From positions 1 to 64,000 of the forward strand of contig JAHQWK010000011.1 in the NCBI GenBank assembly GCA_029856145.1: 64,000 nt of DNA. Reading direction: 5' to 3'. This document shows, in pieces, positions 50,405 through 59,384 of the stretch. The translations under genes and the position numbers were made by a program. Numbering within the stretch: the first letter of the stretch is position 1; each line of letters begins with the position of its first letter. The DNA comes from Promethearchaeia archaeon. GTDB lineage: Archaea > Asgardarchaeota > Lokiarchaeia > Sigyniarchaeales > SOKP01. The notes beneath the pieces are model-generated. The model made no database searches, had not been told where the DNA came from, and was given only the letters and a program-made list of their open reading frames with translations.

Positions 50405-51115
50405 TTATTTTTTCCACCATTGTGGGACTTCTACAGTTATAAATTTATCAATATCGAAGAGTAAAATTTGTCCATTTTGGAAGGAAAAAGCGAGACCACC
50501 TAAGAAATTGACCCATATCTCATCAGGTAGAAGATTAAACCACCCAAATCTAAGTCCCATAATAGGGATTTCATGAGTAATATGAAGATCTATACAGTTT
50601 CTTGGAGCTTCACGAATTAAATTCCATATAATCTTCGCAGAATTTATTGAATAGGAAGATAATGATTGAGCTTTATCATGTGGAAAGGCATCTGTTATCC
50701 AATTTTGAACATATTTAATCAAATCTCCATCCTCAATCTGTTTTAGGAAAAAATTTCGATCTAATCCAATATTATATAGAGGATCTAGAGTTCCCTTAAG
50801 TTCTGCCTTTCCACCAATTATTTTGAAACCTTCAATTATATCCTCAGCGGTTTCTTGGCATCTTGGGGCATGACTAGTGAATATTCGAATTGGTCTTTCA
50901 ACAGGGAGTTTTTCACCGAATCTTTTTGCTATTTGATGACCATTTGGAGTCAATAATAGTTCTTGCGGCTCCCAAACAGATTTTACTTCATTTTTTTCAG
51001 AGTGTCTGAGTAAAAGAATAATCTTTGCATTTTCTGGAAATTTAACTAATCCTTCTATCAATTTACGTGTGTGAATAGTCCAATCCAATTCTTCCCAAAT
51101 ATTTTGAATGTTCAT
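50405..51115 (-). CDS. Histidine phosphatase superfamily protein
   Basis: A 236-residue protein. The catalytic motif reads IILLLRHSEKNEV (RHSE for RHGE, His 38), followed by LTPNGHQIAKRFGEKLPVE, IFTSHAPRCQETAEDIIEGF and the second catalytic His in DLHITHEIPIMGL. The fold is phosphoglycerate-mutase-like. Substrate unknown. It is 29 bases from the ferredoxin-nitroreductase gene on the same strand; both could share a promoter. Confidence 0.85.
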   Translation of the reverse strand: MNIQNIWEELDWTIHTRKLIEGLVKFPENAKIILLLRHSEKNEVKSVWEPQELLLTPNGHQIAKRFGEKLPVERPIRIFTSHAPRCQETAEDIIEGFKIIGGKAELKGTLDPLYNIGLDRNFFLKQIEDGDLIKYVQNWITDAFPHDKAQSLSSYSINSAKIIWNLIREAPRNCIDLHITHEIPIMGLRFGWFNLLPDEIWVNFLGGLAFSFQNGQILLFDIDKFITVEVPQWWKK

Positions 51116-51144
51116 AGTGTTTTAATAAATAAATGAAAAATTAT

Positions 51145-52035
51145 TTAAAACCATTTAACTTTAAGAGGTTTTCGTGCGGGGATTCTATAATAGCGAGCTT
51201 TTGGATATCCTATTGCTAATGTATATCCCGCAATATGTTTTAAAGGGAGCTTTACGATTTTAGCGACCGGTCTCATAACATTGAAAAAAGCAGTAATATA
51301 TCCCAGCGAACAAGTTCCTAATCCTAATGTTTCAGCAGCTAACATTATTTGACAAGCAGCTAAGGTACAATTTTCTATCGGAGATAATGCATCTTTAGGT
51401 GAATGAATAATAATAATTTCGGCATCCCTACGCCAAACTTCAATACCTTTCCTTATCATTTTTAAAAATAGTTTAAATGCGGGGATAAGTCCTTCAAGTC
51501 TCTTTATGAAACGTGGGGGAAAAGCTGTTTCTAAAGTATTTCTACCTTGAGGATCTTCAAAATTCCTAACAAGATTCTTAACTTGATTCGTAGATTCTTC
51601 AGATAACTTCTTAAGTGTTTCTCGATTTTGAACAACTGTAAAATAAACTTTTTCTTGATTCCATGCCGTAGCAGAATATCTGCCTGCGATGTTTAGAATT
51701 TTCTCAATTAATTCTTTTGGAACTGGTTTATTAGTAAATTGCCTTCGAGACCTTCTAACTTGAAAAAGATTTCCTAGAAATTCAAACGATGGAAAATTCT
51801 CTTTAGTAGGAATCTCCCTAAGAATCTCATCTTTATGAAGCTTGAGTGTAATTGCATTAACTGGGCAAACAGCAGCACATTTTCCACATTCAATACAATA
51901 ATCATCTGCTTTTTTATCTAAACATAAGATATCTGAATCAAAATAATAAAATCGACATTCATTTACACAAGCTTCACATTTAGTACAGGAATCTATATCT
52001 ACAATTATTTTAGAATTCTCTAATATACTCATCAT
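51145..52035 (-). CDS. Ferredoxin-nitroreductase fusion
   Basis: A 296-residue protein. Residues 10-65 hold two 4Fe-4S motifs (CTKCEACVNECRFYYFDSDI, CIECGKCAAVCPVNA). From about residue 85 a nitroreductase domain follows (LFQVRRSRRQFTNKPVPKEL, IAGRYSATAWNQEKVYFTVV, CTLAACQIMLAAETLGLGTC, PLKHIAGYTLAIGYPKARYY). The clusters can feed electrons directly to FMN, so it should be ferredoxin-driven rather than NAD(P)H-driven. Substrate unknown. Confidence 0.93.
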   Translation of the reverse strand: MMSILENSKIIVDIDSCTKCEACVNECRFYYFDSDILCLDKKADDYCIECGKCAAVCPVNAITLKLHKDEILREIPTKENFPSFEFLGNLFQVRRSRRQFTNKPVPKELIEKILNIAGRYSATAWNQEKVYFTVVQNRETLKKLSEESTNQVKNLVRNFEDPQGRNTLETAFPPRFIKRLEGLIPAFKLFLKMIRKGIEVWRRDAEIIIIHSPKDALSPIENCTLAACQIMLAAETLGLGTCSLGYITAFFNVMRPVAKIVKLPLKHIAGYTLAIGYPKARYYRIPARKPLKVKWF

Positions 52036-52208
52036 TTATCTAAATTAAAGGTTTTTTTTAATAAATCAATAAAAGAATCAAATTCTATTAATTTTTTTAT
52101 ATCTTTTTTAAACACTAATGTCATTTACCTATAAGCTGAAAGTTTAAAATAAGAACTCTTTTATTTATATTAAAGAAAACTAACAAAAATTAAGGGTTTT
52201 AAATAACT

Positions 52209-52592
52209 ATGATAAAATCAATTTTAGTATGTGATTCTCAAGGCTATCCATTCTATTCTAAGAAATTAGAACAAGATTTGGGTGAAATAGATCCAACAAT
52301 TTTTAGTGGTTTAATATCAGCTATAGGAGTAATAGGAAAAAAATTATTTAAAGAGGATATTGCAACTATTTCTTATGGTGAAAAATATGAGATCGTTATC
52401 ATTACAAAGGAATTATTCGGGAATGAAAAATCGATTTATTTTGTTTTTGTAATTGAAGGAAAAAAAGATCTTAAATTAATGAGACGATTGAGCACCAACA
52501 TTTTCATTGAAACCAAATATGTTTTAAAAGATCCGTCTGCTGCTAAATTGGATATTAAAGAAAAAGTAGATAAAATATTAATAAATCTATAA
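52209..52592 (+). CDS. Longin/Roadblock-like small protein
   Basis: A 127-residue protein. The pattern IKSILVCDSQGYPFYSKKLE, then FSGLISAIGVIGKKLFKEDI, ATISYGEKYEIVIITKE and SIYFVFVIEGKKDLKLMRRL is the profilin-like alpha/beta layout shared by longin and Roadblock proteins (strand-turn-strand, long helix, three strands). In Asgard archaea such proteins are inferred to work with small GTPases. The fold call is from pattern only. Confidence 0.6.
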   Translation: MIKSILVCDSQGYPFYSKKLEQDLGEIDPTIFSGLISAIGVIGKKLFKEDIATISYGEKYEIVIITKELFGNEKSIYFVFVIEGKKDLKLMRRLSTNIFIETKYVLKDPSAAKLDIKEKVDKILINL

Positions 52593-52649
52593 AAGAAGAA
52601 TCTACTGAAGCAAAATTAATAAAAAAAAATTTTAATTATTAATAATGTT

Positions 52650-52943
52650 TTAACCTAAAACTTTTAAGGCATCTCTAGCACTAATTAGAACTTCTAATTT
52701 CGCTTCAACATTATTATGGTCTAAAAATGGCCTAAACATTTTTGAGATTTCAACAATTGCATCATCTCCATGTTCTTTTTCTATAAAAACAATATTGTAA
52801 TGTTTTATACCACGTTTACCTACTGCTGTTTGGAAGGTTAACCATTTTTTTACATATGAAGGGGGTTTCCCCATTTTTTTCACGAGTTCTAGTAGTTCTG
52901 CCACCTTCGAAGAAGGATACCAAAGAATAAAATTAAGAATCAA
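52650..52943 (-). CDS. Small hypothetical protein, ferredoxin-like-fold pattern
   Basis: A 97-residue protein. It alternates strand-helix-strand (MILNFILWYPSSKVAELLEL, WLTFQTAVGKRGIKHYNIVF, AIVEISKMFRPFLDHNNVEA, KLEVLISARDALKVLG), which suggests a dimeric alpha+beta barrel of the kind found in small monooxygenase-like or DUF3303-like proteins. No catalytic residues are evident. Unknown function. Confidence 0.6.
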   Translation of the reverse strand: MILNFILWYPSSKVAELLELVKKMGKPPSYVKKWLTFQTAVGKRGIKHYNIVFIEKEHGDDAIVEISKMFRPFLDHNNVEAKLEVLISARDALKVLG

Positions 52944-53156
52944 ACTATCATCAACTCCTTTTTAATACTCTAATTCATTGGATTCAAAATTGGTAGTGAA
53001 ACTATTGATTATTAATATTTAAAATTTTACATTTATGTAGTATTGATTGATTTAGTAAAAATATAAGATATAAGCATATTTACGCCTATGAGAGAATATT
53101 TATAAAGAAAAAGGATTAAATCATAAGTAATTATAAAAATTAAAGTGTATAGAGTT

Positions 53157-53354
53157 ATGACGGAATTTAAAGTACTTACTTACATTATGCCATTAAAAGA
53201 GGCTAAAAGGGATTTTCACCCTCATGAATTTGAAAAAATGGTAAATCAACATCTTCAAGAAGGGTGGAAAGTCATAAACTGTGATGGTATTTTTTTAGGA
53301 GGCGTCAGCCCTACAAATGGTATACACTATTGGGCATATTTAGTAAAAGATTGA
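53157..53354 (+). CDS. DUF1737-like small protein
   Basis: About 65 residues from ATG 53157; a GTG at 53145 adds four. It contains FEKMVNQHLQEGWKVINCDG, then GGVSPTNGIHYWAYLVKD. The ExxVNxxLxEGW-plus-final-YWAYLVK layout is that of DUF1737/DUF4177-type mini-proteins, frequent in prokaryotes with unknown function. Confidence 0.65.
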   Translation: MTEFKVLTYIMPLKEAKRDFHPHEFEKMVNQHLQEGWKVINCDGIFLGGVSPTNGIHYWAYLVKD

Positions 53355-53521
53355 ATTCAGATAAAATTTCATTTTTTTTTTATTTTTGAATAGAAATACT
53401 TCAATCTTTATTTCGATTTTTTGTAGTTTTGGATTTAAAATTTGTATTAATATGAAAATATTTATTAGCAAATTATTTCATAAATTTATCAATATTCGAA
53501 AAAAACAATTATGGAAAAATC

Positions 53522-54766
53522 ATGAATGTTAGAGACATCAAAGGGCGTCCAAAATTCGAATCAGGTCAATTTTTAGGTTATTTTTTATGGAAGCAATCGG
53601 ATGGGTTTCATCTAAGATGGACCACCAAAAAAGGAAAAAACCACAACTTTCAAGGAAAGATAGCCTATCAAACTAAACTAAGAATTACCAGAATAGCTGT
53701 ACCCAAAACTGGGCTTAAAATATATGAAACTGAAGAAAAAATGATTCAATGGAATATTCCAAAAGAAGGAAAAGCAAATGGAATAGATTTCATTACCCCT
53801 GGAAATTTCACATTAGAATTGAGAATAGATAAAAAAAAAATTAAACCAAAAACAATATTTTTGGGACCTGAAATGAAAAATCCAGAGAGTAACCCTTTCA
53901 ATATTATTCAAATAATTGAAGAAAAAATATTAGAAAAAGAGATAAAAAGAAAATTAGAAAAAAAAATAAAAGGACCGTTAAGAGAAATCGAACCGAAAGC
54001 AATTTATGAATCTGTCTCAGAACCTGTACCGGTATACGAACCAGAACCAGTATATGAGCCAGAACCAGTATACGAACCTGAGCCAGAACCAGCACCAGTT
54101 TATGAACCTGAACCTGAACCAGTATACGAACCTGAGCCAGAGCCAGAACCAGTTTATGAACCTGAACCAATATATGAACCTGAGCCAGAGCCAGAACCAG
54201 TTTATGAACCTGAACCAGAGCCAGTATATGAACCTGAACCAGAACCAGTATATGAACCTGAGCCAGAGCCAGTATATGAACCTGAACCAGAACCAGTATA
54301 CGAACCTGAGCCAGAGCCAGTATATGAACCTGAACCTGAACCAGTATATGAACCTGAGCCAGAGCCAGTATATGAACCTGAACCTGAACCAGTATATGAA
54401 CCTGAGCCAGAGCCAGTATATGAACCTGAACCTGAACCAGTATACGAACCTGAACCAGAGCCAGTATATGAACCTGAACCTGAACCAGTATACGAACCAG
54501 AACCAGAACCAGTATATGAACCAGAACCAGAATCCGTATATAAACCTGAACCAGAACCAATATATGAACCTGAACCAGTATACGAACCAGAACCAGAACC
54601 AGAACCAGAATATGAACCAGAACCAGAACCAGAACCAGTATACGAACCAGAACCAGAGCCATTTTATGAACCTGAACCAGAATATGAATCTCTTCCAGAA
54701 CAAAAACCAGAAGAAATTAAAGACAATGAAGAAAAAAAAAGCGAAAAAAAATCTGAAGAAGAATAA
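53522..54766 (+). CDS. Proline/glutamate EPEPVY-repeat protein
   Basis: A 414-residue cytosolic-looking protein without signal or TM. Residues 1-120 form a beta-rich globular domain ([60 protein letters not shown]). A basic helix follows ([20 protein letters not shown]), then about 220 residues of tandem [12 protein letters not shown] octapeptide with more than twenty Tyr. A Glu/Lys tail ends the protein. The repeat should be an extended, strongly acidic polyproline-II rod with regularly spaced tyrosines. Function unknown; spacer, adhesion or metal and phosphotyrosine scaffolding are speculative. Confidence 0.72.
   Translation: MNVRDIKGRPKFESGQFLGYFLWKQSDGFHLRWTTKKGKNHNFQGKIAYQTKLRITRIAVPKTGLKIYETEEKMIQWNIPKEGKANGIDFITPGNFTLELRIDKKKIKPKTIFLGPEMKNPESNPFNIIQIIEEKILEKEIKRKLEKKIKGPLREIEPKAIYESVSEPVPVYEPEPVYEPEPVYEPEPEPAPVYEPEPEPVYEPEPEPEPVYEPEPIYEPEPEPEPVYEPEPEPVYEPEPEPVYEPEPEPVYEPEPEPVYEPEPEPVYEPEPEPVYEPEPEPVYEPEPEPVYEPEPEPVYEPEPEPVYEPEPEPVYEPEPEPVYEPEPEPVYEPEPESVYKPEPEPIYEPEPVYEPEPEPEPEYEPEPEPEPVYEPEPEPFYEPEPEYESLPEQKPEEIKDNEEKKSEKKSEEE
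54028..54690 (+). repeat. 24-bp tandem coding repeat (PVYEPEPE)
   Basis: A coding minisatellite with consensus unit CCAGTATATGAACCTGAACC plus AGAG, 24 bases or eight codons. It is nearly perfect in the centre (about 54180-54520), with GAA/GAG and CCT/CCA synonymous variation, and more irregular 18- or 30-base units at the edges. The repeat leaves long open frames on other frames and the minus strand, none of which is expected to be a gene. Length polymorphism by slippage is likely. Confidence 0.9.
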
Positions 54767-54845
54767 AAACTCTTTATTATTTATTTTTATTATTTTATTG
54801 ATTTAAAAGGGAAAATTTAAAAGAATTTTAGAGATAACTTCTTCT

Positions 54846-55292
54846 ATGAGTCATTATCTTTTGGATTTAACACTGTTTTTTATAATAAATAGTGCTAATA
54901 TCATAATAAGTGCTATTTTCATAACAAGGGTTAAAAAACCAGGATTTGAACATATTTTGGGTATTTTATACTTGGTACTAGGCATTCCCACTTTAATAAT
55001 CGCAATTACAAACATTCTATTTCAACGAGAATGGTGGTTTTGGATATTTCCATCGCTTTTTCTGATCTTTATTGTTTTTGAACTTATTATTGATTATATT
55101 AAAAAAATTGAGTTTCGCAATCCTCGAAACAAAAGGATATTAGTTCCATATTTAATTCTATATTATATTAGCATAATATTAATGTGGGGTTTAACTTGGA
55201 CATTAGGAATTTCATATGGAGCAATTACAGGGATTACTTACTTCTTACAATTAGGATGTTCAATTTATGCGGGCAAACATGGAGTAGGATAA
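54846..55292 (+). CDS. Hypothetical four-TM membrane protein
   Basis: A 148-residue protein with hydrophobic segments at about 5-26, 37-58, 65-85 and 102-135 (the last probably two helices with a G-rich turn). A basic loop (DYIKKIEFRNPRNKRIL) lies between. No motif. It follows the repeat protein by 79 bases and might be co-expressed. Confidence 0.65.
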   Translation: MSHYLLDLTLFFIINSANIIISAIFITRVKKPGFEHILGILYLVLGIPTLIIAITNILFQREWWFWIFPSLFLIFIVFELIIDYIKKIEFRNPRNKRILVPYLILYYISIILMWGLTWTLGISYGAITGITYFLQLGCSIYAGKHGVG

Positions 55293-55343
55293 TAAATATT
55301 TTCATCTAAAATTTTATTTAAAAAAAGATCTTTACTTGATGAT

Positions 55344-55850
55344 TTATTCTTCCCATATATATGTAGAATCACAAAAATGATCGCCTTTCATCAAAGATTT
55401 TGTGCGTACTAATTTAAGATTAGGATGGAAAGCTTTAGCCATGGCAAAATCTGGATAACAGCACATAGCATGGCCAATATCAGACGCACCCAATTCTAAG
55501 AAGGTTTTTGCCCAAAGACATTCGGTAAATCTGAAAGCTAATTTATTTGGTGTATCCTCTACTATTTTAAATTTTAAACAGTTTTGCATATATTCTGTGC
55601 TGATTTGTTCTTTATAAATTTCTTTAAATTCCTCAAAATTGGTAATAGGGTTAGAATTTTTTAGTTGCCTTACAATTAGTTCAATACCTTTTTTTTCCCA
55701 GAGCTTCTTAATGATATTTAAAGCTTTCTTTTCGTCCATAAGTGGGGTTAATATTCTTATAATCTCAACTATTCCATTAAATCGTGTTCTAAAATAATCC
55801 TCATAAGAAATTCCAAATTTATTTTTAGATTTATCATATTTTTTTGACAT
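55344..55850 (-). CDS. L-2-amino-thiazoline-4-carboxylate hydrolase-like protein
   Basis: A 168-residue protein. The C-terminal half matches the ATC-hydrolase family pattern: FRFTECLWAKTFLELGASDI, GHAMCCYPDFAMAKAFHPNL, then RTKSLMKGDHFCDSTYIWEE. Conserved Glu/Cys/Asp/His residues (TECLWA, CCYPD, GDHFCD) are those expected in the family. In Pseudomonas the enzyme converts ATC to S-carbamoyl-cysteine; archaeal members probably have other roles. Possibly distantly related to 11723-12241. Confidence 0.82.
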   Translation of the reverse strand: MSKKYDKSKNKFGISYEDYFRTRFNGIVEIIRILTPLMDEKKALNIIKKLWEKKGIELIVRQLKNSNPITNFEEFKEIYKEQISTEYMQNCLKFKIVEDTPNKLAFRFTECLWAKTFLELGASDIGHAMCCYPDFAMAKAFHPNLKLVRTKSLMKGDHFCDSTYIWEE

Positions 55851-56149
55851 TTTCTATTCCTTCTATGTAAATTTTGTTCTGATAATTCCGTTCTCCTTAT
55901 TGATTTAATTGTAATAAGAATATTTATTTTATACGATTAAGATTTTTAGGTCTATTACCACTTAAAAAAAAATATCAAGAAGAAATACAAATTAAATAAT
56001 CTAAAGGATTTATTAATTATTTCTTCTCAAAAATTTTATTAAGTATTACTATAAAACGACAATGAATTATACTTTTTTGTAATAGTTAAATAGAATTTGA
56101 AATATATTAACTTAATAATTTAAAAAAAATAAAAATTAGAGTATTTAAA
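55851..56149. other. Divergent intergenic region
   Basis: About 300 AT-rich bases between the ATC-hydrolase-like gene and the penicillin-acylase gene. No open frame, repeat or RNA signature noticed. Confidence 0.3.
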
Positions 56150-58882
56150 ATGCGAATTCCAGATAAAAAGAATACAGTTAAGTTAGCGACTGTAATGGTT
56201 ATGGCGGCAATAATCATGACAATCTTTTCAATTCCACTGATAAGTATAATAGCTCCGCTTGGAGATATTCTCTTTCCGGGGAGTGGTGTATGGAATGTTC
56301 CAGGTGAAGTTCCGCAACAGGAAACGCTTTATATCCCTGGGCTAAATAGTTCCGTAACAATTTATCGTGATGAATGGGGAGTCCCTCATATCTATGCATC
56401 TAATGAAGAGGATGTAAGTTTCGCTTTAGGTTACGTCCATGCTCAAGATAGACTATTTCAAATGGATTTAGCTCGGCGCAATATAAGGGGTAAACTTTCT
56501 GAAGTAGTAGGAGAAATGGCTATAGAAGAAGATAAATATAATCTTGCTATGGGAATGGAATATTGGGCAAATAAAAGTTTGTATGATCTTATTCAAATGA
56601 AAGAAGATGGAAAATCTAATCTTATAGATCTTATAAATTCCTATGCTGATGGAGTAAATTATTATATTTGTGCCCACCAAAATGAATTGCCAATAGAATA
56701 TGCAATACTAGGATTTGAGCCTGCAAGATGGACTGCTTTAGATACACTGTGTTTTATTAAATATATGAGTAAAATGCTTACCTGGGGGTATGACGATTTA
56801 TACAGATTACAGACTTTAGAAGCTTTGGGTTCTGCTGATTATACCGAATTGATGTCTATGACAACATATGGCCAGATTCCTATATGTCCTAATTATGGTG
56901 AATTTGATGATAGTTCAGAACTCTCATTCAATGGTGGTCCATTAAAAATTAGCTCAAAGGTTATACAAACTATTTCTAGCTTTCTAAAAAGTGTAGAGTC
57001 AATCCCATCAGAAAAAGCTTTAATGGATCTTAAAGAAGAAAATGCGATAGGTTCTAATAATTGGGTTGTTGATGGTGTAAAAAGCAGTACTGGGAAACCA
57101 ATTTTATGTAATGATATGCATCTAGCTTGGAATATGCCTGGAATATGGTATGAAGCACACCTAGTTGCTGAAAGTACTGGTTTAAATGTATATGGGTTTA
57201 CTCTCGCGGGGGGAAATGTTGTTGTGGTGGGACATAATGAGCACGTTGCTTGGGGATTTACAAATACAGGGTACGATGTTATGGATTGGTACTACTATGA
57301 AGAAGTAGATTCTGATCATTATATTCATAACGGGATATTAAAAGAGTATACAAAAAGAACTTATAATATAAAAATAAAGGATGAAGGAACTCAAACGTTA
57401 ACAGTCAAAAATACAGTACATGGCCCTGTTCTCAATGATTTTCTAGGTGGAGCCGTTCCTGACTCTTTAGATGCTGGAAATATTGTATTGGCTCCTAAAT
57501 GGACAGGAAATAATATAACTTATGAATTTTTAGCCTTATATGGATATAATCATGCAGAAAATAGAGCTGACTTCAATCAATCCTCTACTTACTTTCACTG
57601 CCCTGCTCAGAATCATGTATACGCGGATATTGATGGGAACATTGCTATTAGACCTACAGGATTAGTACCCATAAGGGATGATAATCTAATTGAATCTTGG
57701 CATTTCGGTAATGGTACATTACCATATAATGGAACGAAGGGTGAAGGGGAGTGGATTGGGTATATCCCTTTTGAAGAATTACCAAATACAGAAAATCCAT
57801 CTCAACACTATTTGGCATCGGCAAATCAAATAGCAGTGGGTCCTAATTATACAAAATATGCTCTTCAAAACAGTTATGCTACTGGCTATCGAGCCAGACG
57901 GATTAATGAATTAATTAAAAATGCTCCAGATGGAACCATTGGTATAGAAAAGATGAAAGAAATACAACTTGATGTCAAATCAACACCCGCAAGAGCTTTA
58001 ATACCGTATCTTATTAATACAACTGAAGCATTACCTACTCCTCAAAAAACACCTATAGTACTAGATATCTTAACTCAATTAAAAAATTGGGATTATGATA
58101 TGGATAAAGATTTAGCAGCGCCGACTATCTATCGTAAGTGGAGGGATTATTATATGGATTATACCTTTAATGATGAAATGCAAGCTGTTGGAGCACCGAT
58201 GCAACCACCATTGAATGTTTTGGAAAAATTAACTCGAGATGAACCCGAATCAGATTGGTTTGATGATATTAACACTATTAAAATTGAAAATAGAACCCAT
58301 ATCATGATTAGAGCCCTAAATTCTACAATTGATTCTCTTTTAGGATTTTATGGTACGGATGAAGTAAGTACATGGAGATGGGGAGAAATGCACCAATATC
58401 TTTATCCTCACATAGCAGGATTAGAAAGTTTCGATAAAGGTCCATTTGAGGGAGATGGCGAAGGGTATACTGTCAATCCATCAGGGTCGAGTATAAGAGG
58501 TGGAGTGGGTTATGCGCGGTCGGGTGCTTCTGAACGAATGATAGTTGATTTTAGCGATTTACAGAATTCATTGAGTGTGATCCCATCTGGGCAGAGAGCC
58601 ATTGCAAATTCCAAACATTATTCAGATCAGTTAGAACTATTCTTAGAAGGTAAATATCATAAGCAATATTTCTACACTACTGCAGAAGTTTTTCCACAGA
58701 GTCATATTGAATCTCAAATTAGGATTTTTGCTACAGAAGACCCTTCTTTTATAATTATTTTGACAACATCCCTAATCGTAGGATTCTCAGTAGGTATTGT
58801 AGTTAGTGTAGTTGGCTGGTACAAAAGAGAGCTAATTAGTTCAAAATTTAAAGAATTAAAAAGGAGATTCAGAGGTGAATAG
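56150..58882 (+). CDS. Membrane-anchored penicillin acylase-family Ntn hydrolase
   Basis: A 910-residue exported protein. An N-terminal TM (about 11-36) is followed by the alpha-chain region (IYRDEWGVPHIYASNEEDVS, LGYVHAQDRLFQMDLARRNI, RGKLSEVVG). Autoprocessing would occur at Gly-Ser in NAIGSNNWVVDG, making Ser302 the N-terminal nucleophile. Beta-chain features are NDMHLAWNMPGIWYEAHL, AWGFTNTGYDVMDWYYYEE, SANQIAVGPNY and WRWGEMHQYLYPHI. A C-terminal TM (about 870-893) and basic tail give a double-anchored surface enzyme. The family cleaves amide bonds of acylated compounds such as beta-lactams and acyl-homoserine lactones. Substrate unknown. Confidence 0.93.
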   Translation: MRIPDKKNTVKLATVMVMAAIIMTIFSIPLISIIAPLGDILFPGSGVWNVPGEVPQQETLYIPGLNSSVTIYRDEWGVPHIYASNEEDVSFALGYVHAQDRLFQMDLARRNIRGKLSEVVGEMAIEEDKYNLAMGMEYWANKSLYDLIQMKEDGKSNLIDLINSYADGVNYYICAHQNELPIEYAILGFEPARWTALDTLCFIKYMSKMLTWGYDDLYRLQTLEALGSADYTELMSMTTYGQIPICPNYGEFDDSSELSFNGGPLKISSKVIQTISSFLKSVESIPSEKALMDLKEENAIGSNNWVVDGVKSSTGKPILCNDMHLAWNMPGIWYEAHLVAESTGLNVYGFTLAGGNVVVVGHNEHVAWGFTNTGYDVMDWYYYEEVDSDHYIHNGILKEYTKRTYNIKIKDEGTQTLTVKNTVHGPVLNDFLGGAVPDSLDAGNIVLAPKWTGNNITYEFLALYGYNHAENRADFNQSSTYFHCPAQNHVYADIDGNIAIRPTGLVPIRDDNLIESWHFGNGTLPYNGTKGEGEWIGYIPFEELPNTENPSQHYLASANQIAVGPNYTKYALQNSYATGYRARRINELIKNAPDGTIGIEKMKEIQLDVKSTPARALIPYLINTTEALPTPQKTPIVLDILTQLKNWDYDMDKDLAAPTIYRKWRDYYMDYTFNDEMQAVGAPMQPPLNVLEKLTRDEPESDWFDDINTIKIENRTHIMIRALNSTIDSLLGFYGTDEVSTWRWGEMHQYLYPHIAGLESFDKGPFEGDGEGYTVNPSGSSIRGGVGYARSGASERMIVDFSDLQNSLSVIPSGQRAIANSKHYSDQLELFLEGKYHKQYFYTTAEVFPQSHIESQIRIFATEDPSFIIILTTSLIVGFSVGIVVSVVGWYKRELISSKFKELKRRFRGE

Positions 58883-58883
58883 A

Positions 58884-59351
58884 ATGAAGCTTAAAGAGAT
58901 TAAAATCAATATAAGTCCTGAAACTAGAAACTTTTTAATTTCGTTTATAATTACAGCAATCATTACATTCATTCTGACATACGTTCCAATCTGGCAATTA
59001 ATCATAATTCCAGGTATAGTCGGAGGTCTCCTTAATAAAACAATGAGATGTGGAATATATAGTGGTGTTCTTGGAGTTTCAATAGTATGGCTTTTCTACA
59101 TGATTTATAAAATGATAGCAAAAGATGCCTATACACATTTAGATCAATTTGCTGGATTAATCTTCGGTGGGTTAGGCTATGGTTGGATTATTTTCATCTT
59201 GATATTATTATTAGGAGTTTTGTTTGGTGCTTTAGGTGGGGCAATAGGGAGTGGGGTCATGATATTGCTAAGACCTCGACTTGAGAGAGGATCAACAAAA
59301 AGCGTAGAAACAAAAAATTCCACTACTGGTGGAGGAAATATTAAAAAATAA
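58884..59351 (+). CDS. Small membrane protein in operon with penicillin acylase
   Basis: A protein of about 155 residues with hydrophobic segments at about 17-35, 38-58, 62-80 and 100-130 and a hydrophilic Gly/Thr/Lys tail. Gly-rich TM packing (GLIFGGLGYGW, GALGGAIGSGVMIL). The start is ATG 58884, one base after the acylase stop, with AGAGGTGAAT (58871-58880) as ribosome site; a GTG at 58875 overlaps the acylase end. The tight coupling suggests it assists or anchors the acylase. Confidence 0.75.
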   Translation: MKLKEIKINISPETRNFLISFIITAIITFILTYVPIWQLIIIPGIVGGLLNKTMRCGIYSGVLGVSIVWLFYMIYKMIAKDAYTHLDQFAGLIFGGLGYGWIIFILILLLGVLFGALGGAIGSGVMILLRPRLERGSTKSVETKNSTTGGGNIKK

Positions 59352-59384
59352 AAAATTTTTTTTTTTGTTTATTTAATTTCTTAC

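Noticed and set aside
54028..54690. Tandem repeat considered as a CRISPR array
   Set aside because: Units are contiguous without unique spacers and encode an in-frame octapeptide.
53904..54806. Several long open frames on other frames and the minus strand across the EPEPVY repeat
   Set aside because: They exist only because the 24-bp repeat contains no stop in those frames; the translations are monotonous (LVLVQV, NLNQNQ, FWFRFIY) and lack start sites or non-repeat domains.
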